A stretch of DNA of 33,105 nt. Origin: Podaxis mareebaensis (Eukaryota; Basidiomycota; Agaricomycetes; Agaricales; Agaricaceae). The notes below the pieces were generated by a model. It was not told the origin of the DNA and made no database searches. It saw nothing but the letters and a program-made list of their open reading frames with translations. Position numbers and translations under genes: made by a program. Shown here piece after piece: positions 1 to 11,600 of this stretch; position 1 is the first letter of the stretch; every line of letters starts with the position of its first letter. Location of the stretch: positions 1-33,105 of the forward strand of contig JAEUWP010000308.1 in NCBI GenBank assembly GCA_018524725.1, in the 5' to 3' direction.

Positions 1-335
1 GGTACTGTATCCCATGGTTAGAATCTTTGTCACGTATGGAGAGGAGCCACAAAAGCACGTACACCATGGGATGCAAGGGTGTTCAGGCCAGGGCATGGAC
101 CACGAATGTCACCTGGCCTGAGGGGCTTCCAGGGATGCTTGGCATCGTTGACGAGCTTAAGGCCGGTGAAGCTGGGAGGGCCAGGAGGAGGTGTGGGCTC
201 CTTGTACTTGAGAGTCGGGATGATCTTGTCCAACTCCTCGCGCGAGAGTCCGGCCAAGGAGCCATAGGCTGGGAAGGCGGAGGCTGTGGATGCCAAAGCA
301 AGAGCGAGGGCGACGAAGTTGACAAAGTTGACCAT
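1..335 (-). CDS. Unspecific peroxygenase / heme-thiolate peroxidase, 5' part (runs off left edge)
   Basis: Secreted heme-thiolate peroxidase (Peroxidase_2 / chloroperoxidase family), which uses hydrogen peroxide to oxygenate or halogenate organic substrates outside the cell. Exon 1 is 335..63 (91 codons). It has a hydrophobic signal peptide at residues 1-20 (cut probably after ALASTASA) and a pro-region. The family signature GPCPGLNTLASHG follows at residues 79-91, where Cys81 is the expected axial heme ligand. An intron (62..5, donor GTACGT, branch CTAAC, acceptor ACAG) splits the signature, and exon 2 begins 4..1 with TAC, giving the expected HGY. The rest, including the EGD/Glu acid-base region, lies outside the window. 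A TATA box lies about 60 bp upstream. Family assignment rests on the PCP motif and its spacing from the signal peptide. Chloroperoxidase versus peroxygenase cannot be separated from this fragment. Confidence 0.9.
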
Positions 336-392
336 TCTGCGACTGGATAGAAGGGCTATTTTCCTTGGTCATTCTTGGAGACCTTTTCGTGT

Positions 393-399
393 TTTTATA
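393..399 (-). promoter_or_regulatory. TATA box of the peroxygenase gene
   Basis: On the minus strand this reads TATAAAA, 58-64 bp before the ATG at 335. That spacing allows a short 5' leader. No other core element was identified. Confidence 0.5.
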
Positions 400-3022
400 G
401 GAGTTTGTGGACATTACCTAGGTAAATACTCTGCGAAGGTTCTTTGCATAGGCAAAGACCATCTTCCCATATTCTATGGACATATCCAGTTCACTTTGAA
501 ATCCAATTCAGACCCTTTGGAATTTGGAAGCAACTAGCGGCCTATTTTGAATGGAACACCCCGTAGACTGACCCAAAGCACTGCTGAGTTGTCGACATCA
601 GGTATCTGAGGAAGCCCTATCACACATATTCGGCTTGGGTACACCCGATGTTCCACGACCTTGCAGGACGCAGGTTTTGCTTCCGCCAGGAATGACGATC
701 TTGCCGTCAGACTAAATATAGGTCAATAGCCAATATTGGCTGAATAGAGCGATCAAGACAAGATGTCCACTAGCCACGCAATCTGTGCTCATTCGGCTGA
801 AAAGAACTAGTCGTACGTAAAACTTACGAAAATTACTCTTCGCTAGCTTCGTTCGTCTTCAACCAGCCCTGAGCTATGTCCTAATAAACCGGGGCAAGAG
901 AAACCGTCTGGAACTATTGCCAAGCTCCCACCAGGTCGGTGTAAGAGAAGGCTTATGTCGGCAAGAACTTCATACCTTAAGTCACGATTCGGGAAAATTG
1001 TCACATGTTTGCGCTTCCCTCTCCAGCAACCCTGTAGACCTCTTGGACCACACTGCATACTCAGTAAACTGTGCTTCACCCTGTCGCAGTTGGGAACAAC
1101 GTTTAGATGTCTCGTACTCTTGTAATTCTTTGTGACTCCCGAAGCGTGGTGCTTCCCGTGGGCCCTACGAACACGCACTTCTCTAGGCTATGCGGTCAGA
1201 CTGTTGCCAGTTCGAAGAATTCATTACGAGAACATGGCGAAGAAGTCCCGGGCCCCCGACCTAGACAGGTGCAAGCTACTATTTTTAGTGAACCCTGTGT
1301 ATCGCTATCTTGAAGCACTCGACGCTCCACCTGTCCGTAACATTTCCTCAGGAAGCGCAAACATACGTCCAACTCGTTCTATGTGCCCAAAAACCAGAGT
1401 GAAAACCTTGTTCTCCAAGCTTAACAAAACTCTTGTTAAGTCTGGCGACGCTTCCGTCGCATCCTAAGATCAGCAGGCTGGGACGATGTATTCAGCGGCT
1501 GGTGTTGAGAGACCCATGACGAAAGAATAGAAAGAAGTCCGAAGCCGAAAGTCGGAGTATGGGATTGACACTGATCCTCGTTTCGAACCAGACGGGTATA
1601 GCGGTTCACTATCTCAATGTCACCAAATACCAATCTGGTTGCTCTCCAGCATGAGGGCGTCGCCTTCATCCACCGCTACTGTCTTCCACCATTGCGCTTA
1701 CGGGGCCTTTCTGAGTCCAGATATACTTCGGCTCTCAGTAGTGTCACAGTCAGAGCGGCGCCCGAATATCCGCTCGATCAGACAGCCGAACATAAGCGAT
1801 GGGTTTCTGCTCCTTCTGCTCCATTTCCTCTCGATTGGAATTCCACGTGACCAATAATCATCGCTCCTCAGGTACTTGGCCAAGGCTTCCATTAGATCAT
1901 TCGACTTCCCGAGGCTTCTTTGCCACGCGCGCCTATCTGTGGATTCAATCGCATTGCCCACATCTCAAGAATGTATAGCTTTCGGAGGTTTCATTTCCCC
2001 TTTGCTGAGTTCTAAGCTTTTTTTGTTATCGTGTCCGCCTATATGCACCTTCATTCTGGGATCTTAGCCTCTGGGGAGCTTGAAGACAGTTGTCCGTAAA
2101 TGAAATCGAAGGACCTGGGTCGGATTTTCCCATGGCCCCGCGAGATTACAGCATTTCAATGCCTGAAGGGGATGTTTATTGAACGAATGAGCCAGCATCG
2201 GGGAGAGCGACCGCTCTTCATAGTGATAGCCTCTCAGAATAAGCTCATCTTATCGCGGGGAGGCGTATGTGTTGTGTAAACTTATCAACACGACGGGCGT
2301 GTTTTGACACGACCAGCGTAGTTTCATCTCTCTCTCCCGAACGCGGGTTAAGGGGTCGAGGGAGGTAAGACATTTATCAACCAATGTTCGAGATATCCTA
2401 CCTGCACACAGAGCCGGTCATACTAACAAGCGCTAGTGGTATCATAAATAATGACAAATGTGCTTCTTTGCTACACATATGAGAGTATGTGGCCTCAGCG
2501 CAAAGAACAACGGTTACGTGGGGTAAGATATTCTGACCTGCAGTTCTTCGTAAACCCCTGGCGCTACCCCGTTGTTCAGACCTCACCCGTTTGCATTTTG
2601 GGGACTGAGAAGACTAGCTGCATCCCCGAGGGCAGCGGTGAGAAGATACAGGTGCTCCACTCCGGGAGTACTGAAGCTTCGTAAGTCTTACCTGTGGAAG
2701 GATATAGCCTTGGGAGAGTAGGCCTAGATTTGAAAATTTCGGTTTCCTCGGGTTTTTCGTCGGCTGACGTTGAAAACTTGTCTTCATCCGCCTGGCCTAA
2801 GTGTCCATTCCTGGTTCCAGACATCTGACACAGATCTGCCTTAGAAATAAACGCGGCACTACAACACTAGTTTCAACGAGGGAGTGTCGCGGTTATGGCT
2901 TCGGAATTCTTCCTCTCCTGAAAGCTCGGCGTCCATCGAGGTTAAACCTTAAAAATCATTAGTTGGTCTTAAGTACTTGTCTTCCCGTTTTGCTAAAAAA
3001 CAACACATCTAAGTAGCAGTTC
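400..3022. other. Long stretch with no recognisable gene
   Basis: About 2.6 kb between the peroxygenase promoter and the tRNA. Only short, overlapping open frames occur on both strands (for example 1234-1467 plus and 1698-1961 minus). None shows a recognisable motif, signal peptide or splice-consistent extension. It may hold the distal promoter of the peroxygenase, decayed sequence or fast-evolving small genes; nothing in it can be supported. Confidence 0.5.
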
Positions 3023-3100
3023 TGCATTAAGGGGGAATCGAACCCCCGGCGGGTCGAGATAGAATGGCAACGACCCAGGTTACCACTACCCCATTAATGC
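3023..3100 (-). tRNA. tRNA-Gly(GCC) with a 7-nt intron
   Basis: Read on the minus strand from 3100, the acceptor stem GCATTAA pairs fully with TTAATGC, followed by discriminator A. The D arm carries GGTAGTGGTAA, the T stem is GGGGG/CCCCC and the T loop TTCGATT, so the internal B box GGTTCGATTCC is perfect. The anticodon stem GGTCG/CGACC encloses a 14-nt loop. Removing TTCTATC (3064..3058), which follows the base after anticodon GCC (3068..3066), restores a normal 7-nt loop and a 71-nt mature tRNA. An intron one base after the anticodon is the canonical eukaryotic position. Confidence 0.92.
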
Positions 3101-4294
3101 GGTGCTCATGAGAAAGAGGATTAGCCTGTGTAGGCTGAGTAGATCTCCAGCATTAATGAGTATTGCCAAAAGTAAGTTCCTCCATCGCCTGCATGGGATT
3201 TGTGGCCCGCAAACTTAGAGTATTGGGGTATGAAAATTTGAAACATGGAGATCCCCCTAGTTTTTTTGCACAGGGACTGGCCATCCTCCTAGAGTACTTT
3301 TCTGAGCTTCCGCAGTCCGTTCAGACAAGATGCCTCGCTATTTCTCCGGGTGCTCGGGATCTGACAATCACAGTATCCCTCAACCTTATCTAGTGCCCAA
3401 CGCCACTGTTTTGGCACTCACAAAACCTTCCCTACCCTCGTCTTCTTTCATCCACTTTGCATCATATAGTGCGTCAACTCCATGTTGGCAAAACTCAAGG
3501 TCCCCTTTACTATTTCCCGAAACCTACCCTTGCTTGTCTTTGAAGACTCCTGTAGCCCTGGAGAAAGGCTCTGATTCTTCTTTCTTCTCTTTTTACACTC
3601 AGCGTGCTGCTGCCATAACTACAAATGAGGCAAACCATGCCGCCGACCCCTTCTATCACCTCTTTTCTAGTTAACGGAGCTTCAGAACTTCCATATGTCA
3701 GCAGAATGTGGGGTATGAAACTACACCCTGGACGGGACGGATCATGATGAGCACCAGTAGATAATTCCTACTGTGATTGGGAAGGTCTAGGCAACGCACC
3801 GTGGGGGTACCCACATGGCTTGCGTGGGAAATCGGATAGATAGGCATATTTAATGTACTTCGGTGTAGACTACTTTCTTTAGCTTCCACCGTGATCATGT
3901 AGTCGTCTCCGCCATTGTTTGGTGTAATCCTAAGGTCGACGACACCACTGGGCCCTCGCACCCTAGCGAGCTTACTCGCTTTACAGCACACTCTGAGCGC
4001 CAGAAAAAAATAAGGCGAGAACATGCAGTTTAATGATGTGCAGGCTCGCAATTCTCAAGTATGATAGTATCCCTGCAACACGCAGTCCATCTCCTGTACT
4101 TAAAATTGTCTCTTCCTTTCTTACTTCTCTCACGTGCTTCCTGATTTTACGGTCTCGGTTTTCATGAGATACAGAGTTGCTAATGACGGCCTTGCTTAAC
4201 CCTCGACCCGACGTGAGATCGCCGAAATTGTGGTCGTTCTGGGTCGTGGTCAGGCACTCCAACCCACCTATGTGAGATCAGTCGGCAACCGACC
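3101..4294. other. Stretch with no recognisable gene
   Basis: Overlapping small open frames occur on both strands (3330-3674 plus; 3698-4051 and 3981-4262 minus), none with a motif known to me or a splice-consistent extension. The minus-strand frames might be remnants of a gene, but this cannot be supported. Confidence 0.4.
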
Positions 4295-5053
4295 GTGGGA
4301 TTGCAGAGAATCATGCAGAGGCAAGTAGTTCCCCACGACCGCCTAAGGGTCGATCTCATACAACAGCACTGCCTCCCCCTGGCAGCTTCCCCCCTTCAGT
4401 CCCCATCGTTCTCAGTCTATGTGAACAGACTCCAAATCTACAGACACCCCTTAAGTCTGTTTTGGGCCACGCCTCTTTGGCTCCGAATAGATCAACGACT
4501 ATGGACGTCAAGGCGTTGGAAGCGGTCAGGGATTATCTCCTTGAAAATATCCCTCCTTGTAAGGCTCATATTTATCTATTTTACAGTATCGACTATAACA
4601 GAATTAGCTGTAGGGCGGCTCAGCAGATCTCGAGGAACGTCCTCAGCCCTGCCAAATCTGCCGGAGTGGGGGCTTCACTCCTTAATCTCAGATGTTGTGG
4701 CCGAGATGAAGACTCGAAGACCCTGCGATACTTTCGATTTCAAGTATCCTTTTCAGCTTCAGACTGGTAAGGGCTTTTCCCTCTTGATAACATGTAGTTC
4801 AACCGGCAGGACAGATAGAGAGCCGCAACGGAGTCCAGGCAGGAAGATGCTTCGAGCCATCGCGTTGAACACATTCGAGCTTCTCTGCTACGAAGTTTGC
4901 TTTGAAATAAAGAGAAGGTATTTGAATGACCCCTTGGAAGGTCTAAAACATCCAGCATCTACGGATCAACCCCTGGTATTCTTACTTCACGTCGTAAAAA
5001 CTACTGCTTACTTATCTTTAGGCATCGATGGATGCTGCTATTCCAACAGGTAA
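4295..5053 (+). CDS. Open frame of unknown function, possibly lost or upstream exons of the kinase gene
   Basis: A 252-codon open frame starts at 4295 and ends at TAA 5051-5053. Its first half looks unlike protein, but two later blocks do look coding. One lies at about 4640-4767 (contains LPNLPEWGLHSLISDVV) and is followed by a GTAAGG donor at 4768. The other lies at about 4848-4940 (contains LNTFELLCYEVCFEIKRRY), with a faint resemblance to Spa2/GIT-type helical repeats (FxxL..DV..E..RR). The end of the frame reads CAACAG|GTAATG, also a possible donor. It lies just upstream of the kinase in the same direction but in a different frame, so it would need splicing to join. It could be a separate small gene, N-terminal exons of the kinase, or chance. 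Confidence 0.3.
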   Translation: MGLQRIMQRQVVPHDRLRVDLIQQHCLPLAASPLQSPSFSVYVNRLQIYRHPLSLFWATPLWLRIDQRLWTSRRWKRSGIISLKISLLVRLIFIYFTVSTITELAVGRLSRSRGTSSALPNLPEWGLHSLISDVVAEMKTRRPCDTFDFKYPFQLQTGKGFSLLITCSSTGRTDREPQRSPGRKMLRAIALNTFELLCYEVCFEIKRRYLNDPLEGLKHPASTDQPLVFLLHVVKTTAYLSLGIDGCCYSNR

Positions 5054-5144
5054 TGCCGTAACAATGGGTCAGATAGGACATAAATGGCAAGTACCCAACG
5101 CAATGGAGGGGGACTGGAGTGGTAGCGATGATAGTTCTGATGAA

Positions 5145-5147
5145 TGA
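5145..5147 (+). other. In-frame TGA upstream of the kinase start
   Basis: Reading from ATG 5064 or 5103, the acidic segment (ending SDDSSDE) meets TGA and then continues as DPGDELSPSSS in the same frame straight into the kinase exon. A single C-to-T change of CGA would explain it. Alternatively the true start is 5241, or an intron removes the TGA. Confidence 0.45.
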
Positions 5148-5240
5148 GACCCGGGGGACGAACTGTCGCCATCAAGTTCCTTCTGCGTATCACGAGACGA
5201 CCTCCATCGCATCTCTGATTCAGGAGTCGAATCTGAGCAG

Positions 5241-6825
5241 ATGAACGCTGAACTCAAACTTGTATGTGCAAAGCTAATGGGGATCTTCCAAGATCGCTCG
5301 AGATACAAATTGTTGCTCGGATACAGGGACTTTGAAGCGCAAGCAGTGCTAAATCTAATGCAAAATGTAAGTCAAACAAGATCCCATTACCCATCCTCTT
5401 ATTTTGTTTAGCTACTAGACTCCCCCCGAGTGAGGGATCAAAGACTAAAGAAAGAGCTTGTAGTTGCGATCCAACGACTTTCTAAGAAATCTGCACTCTA
5501 TCCCGAATGCTTCGTATTGAAGAATATTTCGATTGAAAGAAATCCGGACGGCTCTGTCCATGCGTTATCTTCAGGAAAATTTGGTGAGGTCTGGGGAGGT
5601 GCTATGCAGGGACAACACGTATGTCTCAAAGTCATGCGAGTTTACCGGAACTCGAAGATACATGAGTTATTGAAGGTGGGACTCACGTCTTCGCATAATA
5701 ATATGTGTGGAACCTGATATAATGTGAATCATTCAGGCCTTCTCTTGCGAGGCTGTACTCTGGAGTCAACTCCAACATACAAACGTTCTCCCGTTTTATG
5801 GGGTATATCGGTTGGATCACCCTTCCCATGATAGGATATGCCTAGTGTCTCCCTGGATAGACAACAGGAACATCGATGAATTTCTGGCGAACGAGCCAGA
5901 TGCAGATCGAGTTGCATTGGTCAGTTAATCCAATCAAACTTCGTTCTTGTGGTAATAACGTACCATAGACTGTTGATATAGCGAACGGACTCAGATACCT
6001 CCACGCACACAATGTGATTCACGGGGACCTTAAGGGTGTACGTACATGTCACATCGGTGACGGATCCACTGGAGGCCGCTCATGTTCTTCCCAATTAGGC
6101 CAACGTCCTTGTGAACTCGCAAAAGAGAGCCTGCCTGGCAGACTTCGGGTTGTCAACCATCAGGGATCCAGAAGTGTTAGCTCTCACTACCACTGGTTCA
6201 TCTAGCACAAACTGCGGGGGCACAATAAGATGGATGGCCCCCGAGCTCCTTAACCCCTCTGACTCTGAAGAACCTTTGAGTACGAAGGAGAGTGATGTTT
6301 ATGCCTTCGCTGGTGTCAGCTACCAAGTGTGTACTTCTTTGCGGATTTATACGATCCTGCTGACAGTGATTCACCAAGGTATTCACTGGTCATGTACCGT
6401 TCTTTGAAATCTTTCGCGAGCAGACAGTTATCTTCAAGGTCAATCGAGGCGAACGTCCATCGCGACCTGACCAATTCACTTGCAATAATCATGGCCTGAC
6501 GGAATCGATCTGGAAGCTGATGCAAGATTGTTGGCTCACCGAACCGGAGAGTCGGCCTACTGCATCGGAGATTTATACTCGCCTGATGTCGATTCAGAGG
6601 GGGATGAAGTCTAGGCTATCATCGCGTAGGAACTCACCGGCACCCGACCGAGGCAGGTTAACCCCGACACAAAAACAGTTCCTTTTGTCCCCGGTCTCGT
6701 TTCGGGCGTCCTTTGCTCAAGCGGCAAGTTTGGAGAGCCAGTTGAGGAGGAAGGACTTGTTGAGGTTGTTGGACGTCAGTACGGAGCCCTTGCTCGAAGG
6801 ATTATCCTTGGCTTGCAAGGTTTGA
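5241..6825 (+). CDS. Protein kinase of the mushroom-expanded TKL-like family
   Basis: Six exons: 5241-5366, 5412-5675, 5737-5919, 5969-6037, 6099-6326 and 6379-6825, all with GT-AG introns of 45-61 nt. They give 438 residues from the ATG at 5241. Motifs in order: glycine loop SSGKFGEVWGG (95-105), catalytic Lys115 in VCLKV, alpha-C Glu135 and the catalytic loop IHGDLKGAN (208-216; Gly replaces Arg of HRD, as is usual in this family). Then come DFG 229-231 and the activation-segment end GGTIRWMAPELL. A basic Ser/Pro-rich tail follows. All residues needed for phosphotransfer are present, so it is probably active; its substrate is unknown. The frame stays open upstream of 5241 to an in-frame TGA at 5145-5147. 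Beyond that it continues to ATGs at 5103 and 5064 with an acidic Ser-rich segment, so the 5' end may be broken or spliced differently. Confidence 0.85.
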
Positions 6826-6999
6826 AAATGGAGCTGTTGCTTTGGGTTACAGGCTAGGTATCATTCCCCGTGCAATATCCCTACGTTTTATTAACCTTAT
6901 ATTAAGCTACGATTATATTCACAGTTACTCTTGTAACGGACCGTACCAGCTCGATTCCGAGTAAACCCGTCGTATCTCGACGTTGAGGTGTTAAAGAAA

Positions 7000-8056
7000 T
7001 CAAATGATACATTTTTGGCCTTTAGGAGAAGCACTAGTGCGGCCATACGTTCCACTCGACCCCCTTTCTGTCCCACGCTCTCCCAACAAATATTCACTCT
7101 CCTTAGGACGACGTAAGAGACCGTCTGGAACGTAAGCTCGCAGGCGGAGGATGCGATTCCGGTATTTCCTTGGAAGAATTGCATTCGACACTGCTACAAA
7201 ACTGGTGGCGGAAGCGGTCAGCCAGCGGCATTGCGGCATACGATCGCAGGCGACGAACAAGAATATTGCAAATCCGATGTACCAGGGTGACGGTTGAGAC
7301 CGGGGAACAGTATGGTCTCCATCTGGTTCTGAATCGATTGGCGGCAGCGTCTCTTCCTCGTCATTACTATTGCCTGGCTCTTCTTTCGAATCGCCCGGGA
7401 GAACGCTGACATCTGGACAAGCATATTTTGATCTCCACTTGAAAACATGAGCTCCATTCCATCTATACAAGAACTCGAGTTTCGGTGTCACTGTTTCATT
7501 GGAACTCTATGGATTTGGTGGTCAGCATCAATGATGTTATCTATACTCGAGGTTGCACCTTGTCACAAAGCATATGGAAAACGGCTTTCTGTTTTTGTTT
7601 CACATACGGTAGTCCATGTGCGGCAAGCTGTAGATGGTTTTCATCGAGATCTGCTCCAGTGGTTGTGTTCGTAATGCGGAACTTTGTGCGGGTATCTCCC
7701 GCGACGACAGGGACGACTTGGAGGATCCTAGGCGGTTCGGAAGGATGGTTTGGTCGTGTGTTGATGACTGTTAGGCATATAAACGAGTTCAAGGGACACT
7801 GAACGGGTTATTAGTCTATGCTCAAGGTATGCTGAGCAACACTTGCTTGGAGGTCCATGGGTAGTGTACCATCCCTCTTAAGACCCTTTCCGAGGGCGAT
7901 CTCATAGACATATTTAGTGCGCGTTGGCGGAGTCTCCTCATCCATTTCATATTTGAGTGCCTGATATTGTATGAAGAGTGGGCAAAGGTCGTAAGCAAGT
8001 CTATGGGTAGCGTTTGAGTAGCTGTACTGGTAATCGAGGGAGCATTCTGGAGTCAT
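7000..8056 (-). CDS. ATG27: Atg27-like autophagy / mannose-6-phosphate-receptor-homology membrane protein (ends uncertain)
   Basis: Type I membrane protein acting in Atg9 vesicle traffic and autophagy. Supported exons: 8056..7841, 7798..7559 and 7506 onward, with introns 7840..7799 (42 nt) and 7558..7507 (52 nt), all in frame. The lumenal domain shows YDLCPLF, EETPPTRTKYVYEI, CPLNSFICLTVINTRP, ILQVVPVVAGDT, KAVFHMLCDK and FKWRSKYACP. These match the Atg27 order: paired Cys, TPPT, V-P-x-A-G, and a W/K..ACP end. An acidic linker (SNDEEETLPPIDSEPDGD) leads to a short hydrophobic stretch, WYIGFAIFLFV, near 7260, as expected for the membrane span. No signal peptide is seen before 8056 (first ATG MTPECS), so a first exon is probably missing from this model. 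Downstream of 7260 the frame stays open to 7000 but does not resemble the usual cytosolic tail; a further intron (donor GTATGC at about 7253) is possible. Confidence 0.75.
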
Positions 8057-8565
8057 TGAGCCGGCAGAAGCACATATTCTCGGTGAGCGTTCTTGTGGTA
8101 TTTCAGGTATTTCATGCTTGCCATTCCAGAACCCGGACCGTGCGGATATTGATCCTTTCCGGCCCGTTTGCCGTTTAGTTCCGATCGCTCAAAGAAGTGA
8201 GTGTCCCTCTTGTGTCGTCTGATGTTTGTTCCAACCAACCTTTTTCACCTGACCGATTACAAGTTTCCAAGTCATTTTGTCTTATATATGAACTTACAAC
8301 GTTGCGAGAAAATACAGTTCGTCTTTCTCAATGACGCTTCACAAATCGCTTTGGGCGCACTAACTTCGGATTGGCACACGCGGACTTCGTGGGGCTACGA
8401 CTTTGGCCGTTTTGTCAAAGGATTCGCTCGGTTGCCCTTTAATCCACGCGCCGACAAATCATATGATCATCGCACAAAGCGGACCGTTTGGGACTTCTCA
8501 ACGCGGGCCTTCTCATAGCGCAAATGCTCGTTCACACTGGAACACATGATCCTCGGCGAAGATAC

Positions 8566-8573
8566 TTTATATT
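8566..8573 (+). promoter_or_regulatory. TATA-like element before the PL26 gene
   Basis: TTTATATT lies 52-59 bp upstream of the ATG at 8625. It supports transcription starting in the 8595-8615 region, and so the start chosen for the lyase. Confidence 0.35.
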
Positions 8574-8624
8574 CAACATTCCCAGCGACGGATATGACGC
8601 TTGTCCGTGTCCGTGGGCTTTAGA

Positions 8625-11600
8625 ATGACCTCGCCCAGTGCCGACATACATTGGCTCGATGGCTCTCCGCCGTCCTTTACGCCTTCGGGGACATCCTTCG
8701 GTATCCCTTGGTCCCAAGGCGAAATTGACCGTACGACACCCCTTGAGCTTCGAGTATCCGGGTCGTCAACTAGCCTGCCTGTGCAAAGCTGGCCTTTAGC
8801 ATAGTGAGTGCTGTCCCGGAGAACAATGGCTGCCACAGATTAACATCTACCAAGCTGGCCAGATGGTAGCCTTAAATGGTCTGGACACGCTCTTCCTGCA
8901 AACGCTGGCACCAATTCAAAAACATTTACCATTCTGCCTGGAACACCTGCTGAGCCAACTTCCCCCGTTTCTGTATCACACGATGGGGATGCGGTAACAG
9001 TATCTACGGGGCAATTCTCAGGTTAGCATCTTGAGTGAACTCATACACCTCGTTTATTCTTATAATCTACTAAATTTAAAGCTCGTTTCAATGCACCTGG
9101 CTCCACCGTCCTGTTGCCTTCGATTATGCTTAATGGGAAGATCCTTGCTAGGGACGTGTCCCTTGTCCTTCACGTCCAAAATGCTCCTGATCCTGACCTT
9201 ACTCTTGCGCAAAACGGTACCATACAGCTGCCCCAGGTGCAGAGGATGGTTGGGAAAACCGACAGTGTCCAGGTCGAACAAGAAGGTCCTGTTCGCGCGG
9301 TAGTAAAAGTAACCTTCACTCCTATGCTCCTTGAATTATTCTGATGCAAAGACAGGTAACAGGGAAATACACTGCAACCTCCGGCGGTGACCACTCTGAT
9401 TTTCTTCCATTTACTGTGCGCTTCTACGTCTCGGCAGGTGCCACAACACTCCGCATGGTTCACTTCTTCATCTACGACGGCGACCAAACCAAGGACTTCA
9501 TCAAAGGACTAGGCCTAAATTTCTCAACTCCAATGTCCGACCAACTCCATGACCGGCACGTTCGATTCCTTTCTTCACCTTTCCCAAATGCATCTGCTTC
9601 AGAGCCTGACTCGCCAAATACTGGAACAGCAGGTGGGACACGGTTTGAGTTAGTCTAGCTGGTTGAACTAACTGAAAAACAATACCGTTAGGTGTATGGG
9701 GTGAGCCGATCCGTGTCGTTTCGGGCCTTCGTCGAGACGCCACTGCTCCAGTGCTCAATGCCCAATTCAATGGAACGCCCACTCCACCTTTAAGTAGCTG
9801 GCCATCAACGGTGACTGCAGGGTTGGACGATCTGGCTGTATGTAACCTTATACTTCACCAAGCATTGTCTCATGTTTTTCTCGACGTAGGTCTGGTCGGA
9901 CTACTCGCTCAATCAACTCTCCGCGTCATACTTCTCCATTAGCAAACGTACAAACGCGAGTACTAAGGCAAATTGGGTTGATCATGCGGGTCACGGAACG
10001 AGAGCTGCTGGGTTAGCATATGTAGGAGGTGCCGTTAACGGCGGCGTCGTTTTCGGGTTGCGAGGTAGGTTGTAATCATTTTCGCTCTTTCCAAATATAT
10101 GTTAATGCTTTTCAATCAGATTTCTGGCAAGGAGCTCCAAGGAGCTTGGATATTAGAAACGTTGCCACCGATAATGCGGATGTGACGCTTTGGGCTTGGA
10201 GTCCCGTGGTATCTCTTATATCTTATACAATTGTTCTCGTGTAGGCATCCCTCACGTTCGACCAGGCCCCCGCCATGGATATGCGCCACTATGATATCGT
10301 ACCTCATGGCGTAAGTCCTCGAGACGGCACCATCCTCGCAATCTAACATGTACATTCAGTTGGATCTCGCATATGAGGACGTCGGCAACCCAGATCCAAC
10401 GCCTATTGGCATTGGAAGGTCATACGAGGCCACTCTACAACTTTCCCCGAATACTCCAAGCCGTTCTGATTTAGCCAAACTCGCTGATGTTCATGTAAGT
10501 CTGTTCTCTCTCTGAACTCCGTGTAGACATTCCTGATACGTCCTAGACGCGTGTACCTCAATTAGTCGCCACACCCGAGTTCTATGTATCAAAGAAACTA
10601 TTCGGTGGTCGATGGAATGTTCCTAACGCAACACGAACCGGTGCTGCGGCTATTGAAAAACAGAAGAGTGCCCTTTTAGACTTCTATGTAAAGGTAAGCC
10701 TAGTATATTGAACAGACCGCTCGAGGTTTGACATCACCAACAGGATATTGATCAAAGGCAGTTCTATGGGTTCTGGAACTATGGCGACGTTATGCATACA
10801 TACGACCAAACTCGGCACGAATGGCGGTATGACATTGGTGGGTTTGCTTGGGACAATGGCGAACTCGGTGCGCATAAAGATGCTTCTAACCATCCCTATT
10901 TTCAATGAACCTTGGTTGGCCGCATTCAGGTACAGATCTTTGGCTCTGGTTTTCCTTCCTTCGTACAGGCCGCGCGGACATCTTCCGCATTGCGTCTGCA
11001 TTGACCCGTCACATCTCCGAAACGGACACACATCATACCGGACCTTTCGCTGGACTTGGGGGGCGACATAATGTTAGTCACTGGGGTGATGGTGCGAAGG
11101 AAGTACGGGTCGCAGGAAGCTGGCTAAGGAGGCCATTCTACTACATTACCAGTACGTTGTTCTTCCTAAAGTGTGGCCTCATGTATTAACGACCTTGGAT
11201 AGCGGACGAGCTGATGGGAGATATCATGGACCTCATGCTTCAAGCAGATCAAACAATCATGACCTGGGATCCATTGCGCAAGGTCCTCCCGCCCCCTCCA
11301 CCTGAAGGTCCTGGTCGGCTGAGGATCGGGCCGGATTGGGTTACTCTGGCTGGGAACTGGTTCACGAAATGGGAGAGGACTGTAAGTTGTGGTGGATCTT
11401 TGCCAATGAAATAACCCCAAGTTAACTGTGCCCATAATGCGCAGATGGACGATCAATGGTTGGAGAGAATGAAGATTGGCATGGTTAGTTCTCTTCCTAG
11501 AAAGAGGCAGTATCGCCTACAATGACCGATGTAGAGAGATATCGGAAGCTTCAAGTTCGGACTCTTTACTGGAAGTGGCTCGGCAGTTGGCTGGAATGCT

